Source: Deltaproteobacteria bacterium
GTDB lineage: Bacteria; Desulfobacterota; Desulfobaccia; Desulfobaccales; 0-14-0-80-60-11
Length of the DNA: 8,742 nt
Assembly (NCBI GenBank): GCA_019308625.1
Contig: JAFDHU010000085.1
Span: forward strand, 1-8,742
Reading direction: 5' to 3'
Below, in pieces: positions 1 through 6,541 of this stretch (positions within the stretch are counted from its first letter, which is position 1; every line of letters starts with the position of its first letter). The translations under genes and the position numbers were made by a program. The notes beneath the pieces were generated by a model that did not search any database, was not told the DNA's origin, and worked only from the letters and a program-made list of their open reading frames with translations.

Positions 1-1424
1 ATGCGGGTCAGGGGCCCCAGCCGCTTTTTGCCGGCCTGCTTCTGGTTCAGCTTCTCCAGGGCATGCAACTGGTGGGCCTGGGTGAGATACACCATTTCCT
101 GCAGGGCCTCCCGGTGCAGGTCCGGATGTCTGGCGAAGACGTCCTTGTAGTCCCGGTTGAGCAGATAGCTGTTCAGCAGCTTTTTGGCCGCCTCAAAGGA
201 CTCGTCGCTGTAGGTGGCCAGGCGGCGCCGGTTTTTGCCCAGCCAGGCGCTGACAAATTTGAGCCGGTCTTCGTGGGTCTTGGTGGAGGTGATAATGTCT
301 TGGCGCTTGTAGGAGATGGACCCCAGGTACTCGCCCCGGACAATGTCCGTCAGGTCCTTGAGGAAACGCTTGGTGTCCTTGAGGATGTTGAGGCCCGCTT
401 CCCGGCCGCCATGAAAGGGGTGGATGAGCTCCTGGTGCATCACCGAGAGGGCCCGGTCCTCCAGCACGTTCAAGGGGTTGTACTTGTGCTGCTGGTAGGT
501 CACCTTGAGGATGACCACCTGCCGATCCGGGTCCACGTAAAAGCCTTGGTCCTTCAGGTGGGGGTTGGATTCGGCCAAGGCTGGGGGCAGGGCTACCAGG
601 GCCACTTTTTCCACCAGTGGGTACATTTTCTGCTCAAAGCCGCACAGGCTGGTGATGATCCGGTCGGAGGAACCCAGCACTTTGATCAGGTACTGCTCCT
701 TCTGCCGGCTCAGGCGGCGGGCGAACAGCGCTGCAGAGGTGCGGCGCTCGGAGGCGATGGGAAAACCATACAGCTCCATGAGGAACTGGTAAACGAAGTC
801 CCGTTCCCGTTCGTACAGTTCGCTGTCCAGCTTCCGGAATTTCCCCAGACGGCGGCCGAAGGTTTTCAGTTCGCCATCAAGGTCGGAGGGAAAGGAGGCA
901 TAGACACCCAGGAGCCGGAACTCGCCGGCCTGGTCCTTGGCGATTACCTGGGCCCGGTCCATGTGGAGCAGGAAGTCCAGGAGCTCCTCGTAGTGGGCCA
1001 GACTGGTCAGGTCCCGCTGGGCAAAGCGCTGCTTGAAGACCGGTCGGAGCTCCCGGTCCAGATGCGGCAGAATTTTGTCTATATTGCTCCGGGCTTTTTT
1101 CCTGCCTTCAGCGAAGGTATGGAGCAGGTCAAACTGAAAGCTCTCCTCCTGGTAGGATAAGGTGCGGTTGAAGGCCACTAGGCTGAAGCCAGGCAGTTCC
1201 GGATATTCGGCGAAGTTCTTTTCAAAGGAGGGCAGCAGCTCCCGGGCCTCCACCAGCGGGTAGTCCGGCCCGTAGGGCTCCAAGAGCCCTTTTTTGATGT
1301 GCAGGTATTCCAGGTAATCTTTTAGGAGGTAGCGATCGCGGATGAGCGCCTCGCCCTGCCGGTAGGCGGCCAGCGGGCGGTCAGCCAGGACTACTTCGGA
1401 GAAGAATGCGCGGCTCGATCCCAT
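1..1424 (-). CDS. Large protein of unknown function, 3' end cut by window edge
   Basis: I read an uninterrupted minus-strand frame from ATG at 1424-1422 to the left edge, giving 474 complete codons with no stop. The ATG directly follows the TAA stop of the yjbQ gene (TAAATG), and I see no strong Shine-Dalgarno, so translation probably depends on coupling to yjbQ. The product begins MGSSRAFFSEVVLADRPLAA. It is soluble-looking, rich in charged residues and leucine, and has no signal peptide or membrane segment. Likely helical stretches lie near residues 100-165, 185-250 and 345-365. Notable local sequences are the Cys-containing SLCGFEQKMYP (about 259-269) and HQELIHPFHGG (about 330-340). I do not recognise the family and assign no function. 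Coding is supported by the length, clean codon usage and tight junction with yjbQ. The long plus-strand frame opposite it (63-1160) is its shadow. Confidence 0.85.
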   Translation of the reverse strand, partial: MGSSRAFFSEVVLADRPLAAYRQGEALIRDRYLLKDYLEYLHIKKGLLEPYGPDYPLVEARELLPSFEKNFAEYPELPGFSLVAFNRTLSYQEESFQFDLLHTFAEGRKKARSNIDKILPHLDRELRPVFKQRFAQRDLTSLAHYEELLDFLLHMDRAQVIAKDQAGEFRLLGVYASFPSDLDGELKTFGRRLGKFRKLDSELYERERDFVYQFLMELYGFPIASERRTSAALFARRLSRQKEQYLIKVLGSSDRIITSLCGFEQKMYPLVEKVALVALPPALAESNPHLKDQGFYVDPDRQVVILKVTYQQHKYNPLNVLEDRALSVMHQELIHPFHGGREAGLNILKDTKRFLKDLTDIVRGEYLGSISYKRQDIITSTKTHEDRLKFVSAWLGKNRRRLATYSDESFEAAKKLLNSYLLNRDYKDVFARHPDLHREALQEMVYLTQAHQLHALEKLNQKQAGKKRLGPLTR

Positions 1425-1823
1425 TTATCCGGCACACACCTTGAGATGGACCCGCCGGGAGCGGGGTCCGTCAAATTCGCAGAAAAACACCCCCTGCCAG
1501 GTGCCCAGGAGCAGGCGACCACCGCTGATGGGCACAGTGATTTGGGGACCCACCAGGGAGGCCTTGATGTGGGCCGGGGAATTCCCCTCCAGATGGCGGT
1601 AGGGCTCCCGGTCGCTGATGAGCTTGTTCAGTACCATGAGAATGTCGGCCTGCACGCTGGGGTCGGCGTTTTCATTGATAGTGACGCCGGCGGTGGTATG
1701 GGGCACAAAAACGTGGCACACGCCATCGCTGACGCCGCTTTCCCGGACCACCTCCTGAATCCGGGCGGTCAGGTCCACAAATTCGGTTTTGCTGCCGGTG
1801 CGTACCTCCAGGGTGCGAAGCAT
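1425..1823 (-). CDS. yjbQ: YjbQ/UPF0047 family protein (secondary thiamine-phosphate synthase)
   Basis: This 132-residue protein matches the small single-domain UPF0047/YjbQ family in length and motifs. Visible are HVFVPHTTAGVTINENADP (about 37-55), EGNSPAHIKASLVG (about 79-92) and GTWQGVFFCEFDGPRSRRV (about 107-125), the three conserved blocks of the family. His42, Glu51, Asp54 and His85 are likely active-site or metal-site residues. Family members form small oligomers. YjbQ was named from a weak thiamine-phosphate synthase activity reported for the E. coli protein, so the true substrate is uncertain. Start: ATG at 1823 is preceded by AGAGAGGTG at good spacing. Downstream, its TAA abuts the ATG of the large unknown gene. 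Upstream, 137 bp separate it from the 410-residue gene, with no clear promoter but two dyads. It is cytosolic. The family call is firm; the enzymatic role is not. Confidence 0.93.
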   Translation of the reverse strand: MLRTLEVRTGSKTEFVDLTARIQEVVRESGVSDGVCHVFVPHTTAGVTINENADPSVQADILMVLNKLISDREPYRHLEGNSPAHIKASLVGPQITVPISGGRLLLGTWQGVFFCEFDGPRSRRVHLKVCAG

Positions 1824-1860
1824 GGGTCACCTCTCTGGTCAGAAATCCGCGGTCAATGAA

Positions 1861-1887
1861 GGTTCGCAAGTTTGCAGAACCAGGTTC
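1861..1887 (-). promoter_or_regulatory. Alternating inverted half-sites upstream of yjbQ
   Basis: Three 5-bp half-sites alternate in orientation: GGTTC (1861-1865), GAACC (1877-1881) and GGTTC (1883-1887). The first pair encloses GCAA/TTGC, making an imperfect 21-bp dyad with one bulged base. The second pair forms GAACC-A-GGTTC. Because the middle half-site is shared, only one hairpin can form at a time in RNA. The dyads lie about 40-60 nt before the yjbQ start, so they could be an operator or a leader RNA switch. Function is inferred from symmetry alone; chance is possible. Confidence 0.35.
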
Positions 1888-1942
1888 CAGGACGGTGTGG
1901 GCGGGCATCCGCTTTCGGCTTCTCCACCTTCCGTCCGGGCAC

Positions 1943-1958
1943 CGCGGCTGCCGCCGCG
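1943..1958 (-). other. Stem-loop just after the stop of the 410-residue gene
   Basis: CGCGGC and GCCGCG form a perfect 6-bp stem around a 4-nt loop, two bases past the TGA stop at 1963-1961. No U-run follows in the direction of transcription, so it is not a standard intrinsic terminator. It may protect the 3' end of the upstream message or mark a processing point between the 410-residue gene and yjbQ. Confidence 0.4.
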
Positions 1959-1960
1959 AT

Positions 1961-3193
1961 TCAGCGGGGGCCGATGATCAAGGGTTCACCCCCGGGGGTC
2001 GCCAGGTCGGAGGAGGCCTTGGCGGCGGTTTGTCGGCGGTGCTCCAGACCCAGACGCACGGCGTACATGACCAGACCGAGGAGAAAGGGGTTTTCGCCCC
2101 GCAAGGGGCCGGGGCTGCCGGCAGTCAGGTCCTCAGCCGCGGCCTGGGCCGCCCGGGCCTCCTCCTGTCGCCCCAGCAAATCCAGGAAATAGGCCATGTG
2201 CAGCAGACGGTGACGCCAGAGGTTCCGGTTCTCCGGGGGAAAGAGGCTCCGAGCCGCGTCCTCCGTGAGCTGCTCATAGCGGGCCTGCTGCTGAAGCTCG
2301 GTCAAAATCAGGGGGCTGTTCTCCACCTCCAGCACCTTGTCCACCCAGGGGCTGATTTCCTCTGGAGAGGGGAGCCAAGACATAAAAAGCCGGGTGGCAG
2401 CCAATTCCCGGGAGCGCTCCAGGTAGGTCCGGCGCTCGGCGTCACTCAAAGCGGGGAGCAGGTCCTCCGGGTCGGCTCTTTCCCGGGGCGGGCCCCAGAC
2501 CTGCCAGAGGGCCCGACGCTGGCGGGCATAGGAGACCGCCGGCTCACTGTCGGGGTCCAGCTCGTAGGCATCTTCCAGGAGCCGGAGGGCATAGGCCCCG
2601 GGGACTTCCGGAAAGTCCTGCAGCCCCTGTTCCCGGAAGTGGGACCACAACTCCTCCCGGTACTTGCGCCTGACGGAAAGGAGATGGCATTCCTCCAGCC
2701 CGGCGGTGTCGCTTAAGAGGGCCACCAGGAAATTGCCGCCTCCCAGCAACTCCTTGGGTCCTTCCAGAATAACGTAGCGCTGGCCTTTCCCGAAAATGGC
2801 CGACACGTAGGCTTGGACCACGGCTCGGGCTCCCACTCGGGGAGGCGGCTCCTCCCGGGGCAGCAGGTCTCCGGCCACGGCCACCCCCCGGGTTCTCAGG
2901 ACATGCAGGGCGCGTTTTATGGCCTTGCGGCGTTCCTTGTCCGGGGAGGGGCCGAAGAGCGCGGCCAGCAGGGCCGGCACGCCCTCATCCCGGATTTCCG
3001 CCAAGGCGGCGATCAAATGCAGATCCCAAAGTACATCCTGGGGGTCGGTGGCGACCTCGGTCCTCACCTCATCCGGGGCTTTACCGGCAGCCAGGAGTTC
3101 GCCCACCCGAGCCACCTGGGCCGCCAGCCGGGCCTCGGCCTCCGGCGGCAGGGGCTTTAGGGCCTGTCTTCCTTTTTTCCGTCGGTCCTTCAT
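1961..3193 (-). CDS. Conserved-looking protein of unknown function, coupled to pyrR
   Basis: This is a 410-residue soluble protein with no signal peptide or membrane helix. The N-terminus is very basic (MKDRRKKGRQ). Residues about 20-105 are strongly helical, and the part around EIRDEGVPALLAALF...RRKAIKRALHVLRTRG (about 66-103) resembles paired HEAT-type helices. A beta-rich segment follows (ARAVVQAYVSAIFGKGQRYVILEG, about 122-145). Residues 170-390 are again helical, including RARYEQLTEDAARSLFPPENRNLW-like text near 305-325. The C-terminal tail looks disordered. I cannot name the family or a catalytic motif. Start: its ATG overlaps the pyrR TGA by four bases (ATGA, 3190-3193) and has no Shine-Dalgarno of its own, so translation is probably coupled to pyrR. 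Long plus-strand frames across it (1856-2716, 2813-3160) are shadows. The coding call is strong; the function is unknown. Confidence 0.85.
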   Translation of the reverse strand: MKDRRKKGRQALKPLPPEAEARLAAQVARVGELLAAGKAPDEVRTEVATDPQDVLWDLHLIAALAEIRDEGVPALLAALFGPSPDKERRKAIKRALHVLRTRGVAVAGDLLPREEPPPRVGARAVVQAYVSAIFGKGQRYVILEGPKELLGGGNFLVALLSDTAGLEECHLLSVRRKYREELWSHFREQGLQDFPEVPGAYALRLLEDAYELDPDSEPAVSYARQRRALWQVWGPPRERADPEDLLPALSDAERRTYLERSRELAATRLFMSWLPSPEEISPWVDKVLEVENSPLILTELQQQARYEQLTEDAARSLFPPENRNLWRHRLLHMAYFLDLLGRQEEARAAQAAAEDLTAGSPGPLRGENPFLLGLVMYAVRLGLEHRRQTAAKASSDLATPGGEPLIIGPR

Positions 3194-3744
3194 GGGCGAT
3201 AGGGCTGTCCTGTCTCAATGGCCACTTCGTCCGGCTGCCCCATTTCCCGGAGATAAACATTGACCCGCTGCTCCGGGGGCAGGTCCAGGCTCAAGCCCAC
3301 ATAATCCGGGCAGATAGGCAGCTCCCGGCCGCCCCGGTCCACCAGCACGGCCAGCTCAATGCGCTTGGGCCGACCGTAGTCAATGAGGGCGTCCAACGCA
3401 GCTCTGACAGTCCGGCCGGTGAACAGCACGTCGTCCACCAGTACCACCTCCTGATCGTCAATGGAGCCGGGCAGCTCGGTTTTCCCCACCAGGGGTTTGT
3501 GGTTGATGCGGGTCCAGTCATCCCGGTAGAGGGTGATGTCCAGGATGCCCACCCGGAGGGGCTGGGGGGCGTCACGTCCCAGTTTCTCTGCCAGACGCTG
3601 GGCCAGAAAGGCGCCGCCGGTGCGGATGCCCACCACCACCAGGTTTTCGGCGTTTTTATGTTGGGCCAGAATCTCTGCGGCCAGCCGTTCCAGAGTCTGG
3701 TCAATTTCCTCGGCATTAAGGGCAATATTTTTGTGGGGAGGCAT
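3190..3744 (-). CDS. pyrR: PyrR: pyrimidine regulator / uracil phosphoribosyltransferase
   Basis: A 184-residue PyrR-type phosphoribosyltransferase. The PRPP-binding loop VLVDDVLFTGRT (about 101-112) is intact. Also present are VVVGIRTGG (about 36-44, hydrophobic strand plus pyrophosphate loop), TLYRDD (about 71-76, a PyrR hallmark) and DRGGRELPI (about 137-145). The family makes UMP from uracil and PRPP, and in many bacteria binds pyr mRNA to control attenuation. No pyr biosynthetic gene is nearby, so only the enzyme role can be assumed here. Start: an in-frame ATG at 3765 would add seven residues. I prefer ATG at 3744 because AGGAG lies just before it (spacing short, 3 nt) and the length then matches the roughly 180-residue family, with the VGI motif near residue 38-40. 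The promoter lies about 60-90 bp upstream. Its 3' end overlaps the next gene by four bases. Confidence 0.93.
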   Translation of the reverse strand: MPPHKNIALNAEEIDQTLERLAAEILAQHKNAENLVVVGIRTGGAFLAQRLAEKLGRDAPQPLRVGILDITLYRDDWTRINHKPLVGKTELPGSIDDQEVVLVDDVLFTGRTVRAALDALIDYGRPKRIELAVLVDRGGRELPICPDYVGLSLDLPPEQRVNVYLREMGQPDEVAIETGQPYRP

Positions 3745-3804
3745 AGGCTCCTGGTTCCTTTGCATTAAGGGAAATTCACCCCAAAGAAGTTTAAATAAAT
3801 TTTA

Positions 3805-3833
3805 ATTATACCAAAATATCCCGGGTCCGCCAA
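3805..3833 (-). promoter_or_regulatory. Sigma-70 type promoter for pyrR
   Basis: On the minus strand, a TTGGCG -35 box (3833-3828; 4 of 6 consensus) is separated by exactly 17 bp from a perfect TATAAT -10 box (3810-3805). TG one base upstream of the -10 makes it an extended -10 promoter. Predicted transcription start is near 3798, giving a leader of about 54 nt before the preferred pyrR ATG. The region just downstream is AT-rich, unlike the GC-rich surroundings. I see no attenuator hairpin or U-run in this short leader. Confidence 0.75.
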
Positions 3834-4057
3834 AAAAGGATTCCCGGCCGCATTCCTGTCCAGCCGGTTTCAGCTTAGCGCCTTTCCAGAACCTGTCTTG
3901 CTCCGCCCCTGCCGGTGCAGGCCCGGTCAGGGGGCAAATCCTGACGGCTCTTGGGCCCGAAAAAAGAAAAGTCGTAAATTTGGACAGGGATATGATAAAA
4001 AGTGTTTGGAACCTGGCACAATTTTGACAGGAGCTCACTTGAGCACACGGGCAGCCC
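3834..4057. other. Divergent spacer between pyrR and the J-domain gene
   Basis: Together with the pyrR promoter and leader this makes a gene-free stretch of about 310 bp. It contains two small stem-loops: CCTGC/GCAGG (near 3908-3921) and GTCAGG/CCTGAC with an 8-nt loop (3926-3945). An A-rich run follows (3960-3970). A TATGAT hexamer at 3991-3996 could be a -10 box for the J-domain gene, but no good -35 lies 17 bp upstream. No U-run follows either hairpin, so I do not call a terminator. Short frames on both strands lack family features. Confidence 0.4.
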
Positions 4058-4381
4058 ATGACTTTGAAAGAAGCCAGAGAAATCCTGGGATTGGGGGAGA
4101 CGGCCACCCGGCAGGAAATCAAGGCGGCCTACCGGCGGCAGGCCCGGCGCTGGCACCCGGACCGGGCCCCCTCCGGGGAGGAGGCCCGCTTCCGGACCCG
4201 CATGCAGGAGGTCAACGCGGCGTATCAGCGCCTCAAGGACTTCATGGAGAACTTCCGCTATCCCCTGGATGATGTCCGGGCCGCGGACAGCCAGGAGGAC
4301 ATAGAGTCCTGGTGGGCCTCCCGCTTCGCCACCGGGGTCTGGGGGGCGGGCGCCAAAAGTCCTCGGAAGGAAGAAGACTGA
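4058..4381 (+). CDS. Small J-domain (DnaJ-like) protein
   Basis: This 107-residue protein is mostly a single J domain. Helix I/II are MTLKEAREILGLGETATRQEIKAAYRRQARRW (about 1-32), the diagnostic HPD tripeptide is at about 33-35, and helix III is EEARFRTRMQEVNAAYQRLKDF (about 41-62). The HPD loop is the site by which J proteins stimulate Hsp70 (DnaK) ATPase. It lacks the Gly/Phe region, zinc fingers and C-terminal substrate domain of DnaJ. The tail (about 75-107) contains an acidic patch with DIESWW and a charged end, and may hold a binding site for a specific client. Start: the in-frame stop at 4040-4042 and absence of other starts fix ATG at 4058. The Shine-Dalgarno is weak; AGGAG at 4029-4033 is too distant. 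It converges on the hydrolase gene with 6 bp between stops. The client is unknown. Confidence 0.88.
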   Translation: MTLKEAREILGLGETATRQEIKAAYRRQARRWHPDRAPSGEEARFRTRMQEVNAAYQRLKDFMENFRYPLDDVRAADSQEDIESWWASRFATGVWGAGAKSPRKEED

Positions 4382-4387
4382 AGCAGG

Positions 4388-5197
4388 CTAGGCCCCCAGA
4401 GTGCTCCTCAGGAACTGATGCACCCGGGCGTTGAATTCCTCCCGGCACTCCACGTTGACGGCGTGACCGGCGCCGGGGAATTCCACCAGTTGGGCCCGGG
4501 GCAGCAGCTCGGTCAACAGCCGGGCATTGGCAGGCGGCACGATGACATCGCCGGTGCCGGTGACCACCAACGCGGGGAGGTTGACCTGCCGCAGGCGAGC
4601 ACAGCAGGAAAAACTCTGAATGGCCGCCAATTGGGCCCGGAAGGCAAACTCCGGCTGGAAGGGCGCGCTCAATTGCACCCGGCGATACTCCTCCAGGGCC
4701 TCGGGCTGGGTGGCCATGAAGTCGGCGCTGAACATGAACGGCAGGTCCTTCTCAATAATCTCCGCCTGGGTGAGACCCTCAATCCGGGACAGGGTCTCCA
4801 GTACCCCAGGGGCGGGCGGGAGGCGCTCCGGCCCGCCGCAGTGGGTGCACACCAGGACCAGGGCCCGGAGGCGCTCCGGAGCCAGCAGGGCCAAGGCTTG
4901 GGCGATCATGCCGCCCATGGAGGCCCCCACCACCAAGGCCTGGTCCACCCGGAGATGGTCCAGGAGTCCCAGGGCGTCGGCGGCCAACTCCTCCATGCGG
5001 TAGGGGCCCGGGGGCACTTCCGAGCGGCCGGCGCCCCGGTTGTCAAAGACCACGGTGCGGTAATGCCGGCTGAAAAAGGGAACCTGGGCATACCAGGACC
5101 AGGTGCCGCCGTTCAAGCCGCTGATGAACAGAAGCTCCGGGCCCTGGCCGGCGACTTCATAATACAAGCGCACTTTCTGAGTTTGGCAGTAGGGCAT
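4388..5197 (-). CDS. Alpha/beta-hydrolase fold enzyme
   Basis: A 269-residue alpha/beta hydrolase with a complete catalytic triad. The nucleophile elbow GASMGG puts Ser at about 93, the acid is Asp217 in VTGTGDVIVPP, and the base is His245 in GAGHAVNVE. FISGLNGG (about 24-31) sits where the oxyanion-hole HG motif usually lies, and FDNRGAGRSE (about 51-60) is typical of the family. The cap region (about 125-195) is helical. It most resembles esterase/lactonase members such as 3-oxoadipate enol-lactonase or BioH, but substrate cannot be read from sequence. It has no signal peptide, so it is cytosolic. Start: ATG at 5197 follows GGAG at 8-nt spacing. An in-frame ATG at 5224 would add nine residues but has no ribosome site. 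Its TAG is 6 bp from the J-domain stop, and no terminator separates the convergent genes. Confidence 0.92.
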   Translation of the reverse strand: MPYCQTQKVRLYYEVAGQGPELLFISGLNGGTWSWYAQVPFFSRHYRTVVFDNRGAGRSEVPPGPYRMEELAADALGLLDHLRVDQALVVGASMGGMIAQALALLAPERLRALVLVCTHCGGPERLPPAPGVLETLSRIEGLTQAEIIEKDLPFMFSADFMATQPEALEEYRRVQLSAPFQPEFAFRAQLAAIQSFSCCARLRQVNLPALVVTGTGDVIVPPANARLLTELLPRAQLVEFPGAGHAVNVECREEFNARVHQFLRSTLGA

Positions 5198-5344
5198 GGT
5201 GCTGTCTCCGGGGCAGTGAATCATCGGAATTCAAGAAAGTTTACCCCACCTTTAAACAAATTGAAAATCCCAGCCGATCATTAGGGGAAGAAGGTCGGCA
5301 ACCCGGCACAAAGGTTTTTCCTGCCTTGGCGGGCTGCGGGACTT

Positions 5345-5356
5345 AACCCGCGGGTT
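5345..5356. promoter_or_regulatory. Perfect 12-bp palindrome upstream of the DUF3108 gene
   Basis: AACCCGCGGGTT is a perfect palindrome centred about 60 bp before the DUF3108 start, in the divergent spacer with the hydrolase gene (5198-5410). An overlapping alternative hairpin, GCGGG (5336-5340) with CCCGC (5347-5351), uses part of it. It could be a repressor or activator operator. I found no convincing -35/-10 pair for either gene here, so the role is inferred from symmetry only. Confidence 0.3.
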
Positions 5357-5410
5357 TGGAGGCCGGTCTAAGCAGACGAGGAAAGATAAGCACGCACGGG
5401 TGGGCTGGTG

Positions 5411-6307
5411 ATGAAATCCGACAAGCTGAGAATTGTTCCGCTGCTCCTGATGCTCACGGTGGGGCTGCTGATGCCGCTGTCCACCGGCGGCACGACACCT
5501 GCTTCCACCCCTGCCCCCTCCCTGGCGAAGGGAGAGGTGCTGGAGGACCTGCGCTACCAGGTGGATGTCTGGTTCTTACGAGATGCTCTCCGGGCCCGGG
5601 TGGTGCTAAAGCGCCTGGGGCCCCGTCGCTACCTGGCCCAGGCCCGGGGCCGGGCCCGGGGCCTGCTGGGGGTGCTCAGCGGCCACTGGCGGGGCATGTT
5701 TTCCACGGAGATGACCTTGGTGGAAGGCAGATTCCGGCCACTGCTCTATCGGGAGCAGTGCGAGCACCGGAACAAGCGGAATCTCAGCGAATACCGTTTT
5801 GATTATGCCAACCGGAAAGTGGAACTATACAAGTGGGACAACGACAAAAAGCTCCTGACCAAGCGCTGGGAGACCGAACTTGAGGAGCCCATGTATGACG
5901 TGCTGAGCTTCTTTTACAACCAGCGTCTCCAGGGCCTCTCCCCAATCCAGGCAGGGCAGACCCTCAGATTCCGGGGCATCCCCTATCCCCAGCCTGAGGA
6001 GATTATCCTGCGCATCGGCCCGGAGACCCCCCAAGGCCGCAAGGTCATGCTGACCCTGAGAAATCCCGTGTTTAAAGAAGAGCGCAGCCAGGTTTTTGTC
6101 CTGGTGAACCGGGACGGGGTGCCGGTGACCGCCTGGAGCCACATGCTGCGGCTGGGCCGCATTACCGGCAAACTGGTGCCGGGCGGGCGGCGCCTGAAGA
6201 ACGGACAACTCCAGGCCCTGGTTTCCTCCACCTCCCCCCGAAAAGATATTAACAGGAGCAAAAAGGGAATTCACTTTGTCACCCTGAGCCGAAGGCGAAG
6301 GGTCTAG
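5411..6307 (+). CDS. Exported DUF3108 domain protein
   Basis: A 298-residue protein with a Sec-type N-terminus: positive residues (K2, K5, R7), a hydrophobic core PLLLMLTVGLLMPL (about 9-22), then a Thr/Ser/Pro/Ala-rich linker (about 23-38). There is no lipobox cysteine, so a periplasmic location is likely. The mature part matches the DUF3108 pattern: LRYQVDVWFLRDALRARVVLKRLGPRRYLAQARGRARGLLG (about 46-86), then FRPLLYREQCEHRNKRNLSEYRFDY, then the hallmark YDVLSFFYNQRLQGLSPIQAGQTLRF (about 157-182). The family is predicted beta-rich; no biochemical role is established that I know of. Start: GTG at 5408 and ATG at 5411 are adjacent, and I chose ATG. The ribosome site (GGGTGGG) is weak, and an in-frame stop at 5387-5389 limits alternatives. 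The C-terminus ends in a basic run (SRRRRV). A palindrome begins right after its TAG. Confidence 0.88.
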   Translation: MKSDKLRIVPLLLMLTVGLLMPLSTGGTTPASTPAPSLAKGEVLEDLRYQVDVWFLRDALRARVVLKRLGPRRYLAQARGRARGLLGVLSGHWRGMFSTEMTLVEGRFRPLLYREQCEHRNKRNLSEYRFDYANRKVELYKWDNDKKLLTKRWETELEEPMYDVLSFFYNQRLQGLSPIQAGQTLRFRGIPYPQPEEIILRIGPETPQGRKVMLTLRNPVFKEERSQVFVLVNRDGVPVTAWSHMLRLGRITGKLVPGGRRLKNGQLQALVSSTSPRKDINRSKKGIHFVTLSRRRRV

Positions 6308-6337
6308 ATTCTTCGGCCCCCCAGAGGGCCTCAGAAT
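6308..6337. repeat. Palindromic repeat-like element after the DUF3108 stop
   Basis: ATTCT (6308-6312) pairs with AGAAT (6333-6337), and GGCCC (6315-6319) pairs with GGGCC (6326-6330), with a 2x2 internal mismatch and a 6-nt loop. It is followed by GACAAG. The layout CTTCG...CTCAGAATGACA resembles dispersed palindromes I recall from many bacterial genomes, so this may be one copy of a REP-like family. It starts on the base after the stop codon and may act as an mRNA 3' structure, but lacks a U-run for intrinsic termination. Only one copy is in this window. Confidence 0.45.
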
Positions 6338-6340
6338 GAC

Positions 6341-6512
6341 AAGTAATCAATCAGTTTTACGCTTCGAGTAATAAGCTTTGGAGAGGGGGGGTCTGGGCTC
6401 AGCCTCCGGCGGGCATCTCTTCGCCCCTGGGGTCACCTCATGGGCCCTCGCCTTTCCGACTATTGCCGGTGCCAGGAGGGGATAACGGACCAAAACCCGC
6501 CTCCTCCTCCCC
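6341..6512. other. Non-coding stretch, no assignable feature
   Basis: This GC-rich stretch contains a run of seven G (6385-6391) and several short CCTCC-type tracts. A minus-strand frame (6589-6347) reads as low-complexity Arg/Pro-rich sequence with no family features, so I do not call it a gene. I see no promoter, RNA gene or repeat I can support before the promoter-like site at 6513. Confidence 0.4.
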
Positions 6513-6541
6513 TTGCCTGAGGGCCGGCGGATGCTTATTAA
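6513..6541 (+). promoter_or_regulatory. Possible promoter for the structured RNA segment
   Basis: TTGCCT (6513-6518, 4 of 6 for -35) and TATTAA (6536-6541, 4 of 6 for -10) are spaced by exactly 17 bp. The -10 lies in the only AT-rich island of this stretch. A start near 6548 would give a transcript of about 136 nt ending at the terminator at 6683. Each box is only moderate, so this is a candidate. Confidence 0.35.

Noticed and set aside
63..1160. Long plus-strand open frame of 365 codons
   Set aside because: It is antisense to the large unknown gene, low in family features and Gly/Val/Gln/Leu-rich as expected for a shadow of GC-rich coding DNA. The minus frame is longer and joins yjbQ neatly.
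1856..2716. 286-codon plus-strand frame and overlapping shorter ones
   Set aside because: Antisense to the 410-residue gene, no ribosome site and no family motifs; low-complexity Gly/Pro/Gln text.
3926..3945. GTCAGG/CCTGAC stem-loop as a terminator or PyrR-binding loop
   Set aside because: No U-run follows on either strand. It lies upstream of the pyrR transcription start, so it cannot be in pyrR mRNA.
4014..4029. Sigma-54-like site (TGGCAC followed by TTGAC) before the J-domain gene
   Set aside because: The essential GC doublet of the -12 element is missing and spacing is off by one.
3802..4156. Two minus-strand frames of about 100 codons between pyrR and the J-domain gene
   Set aside because: No ribosome site or motif; they run over the pyrR promoter or the J-domain gene itself.
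5641..5663. Tandem copies of an 11-mer (GGCCCGGGGCC) at a 12-bp period
   Set aside because: It lies inside the DUF3108 coding frame and encodes alternating Ala/Gly-Arg. This is ordinary GC-rich codon bias, though possibly slippage-prone.
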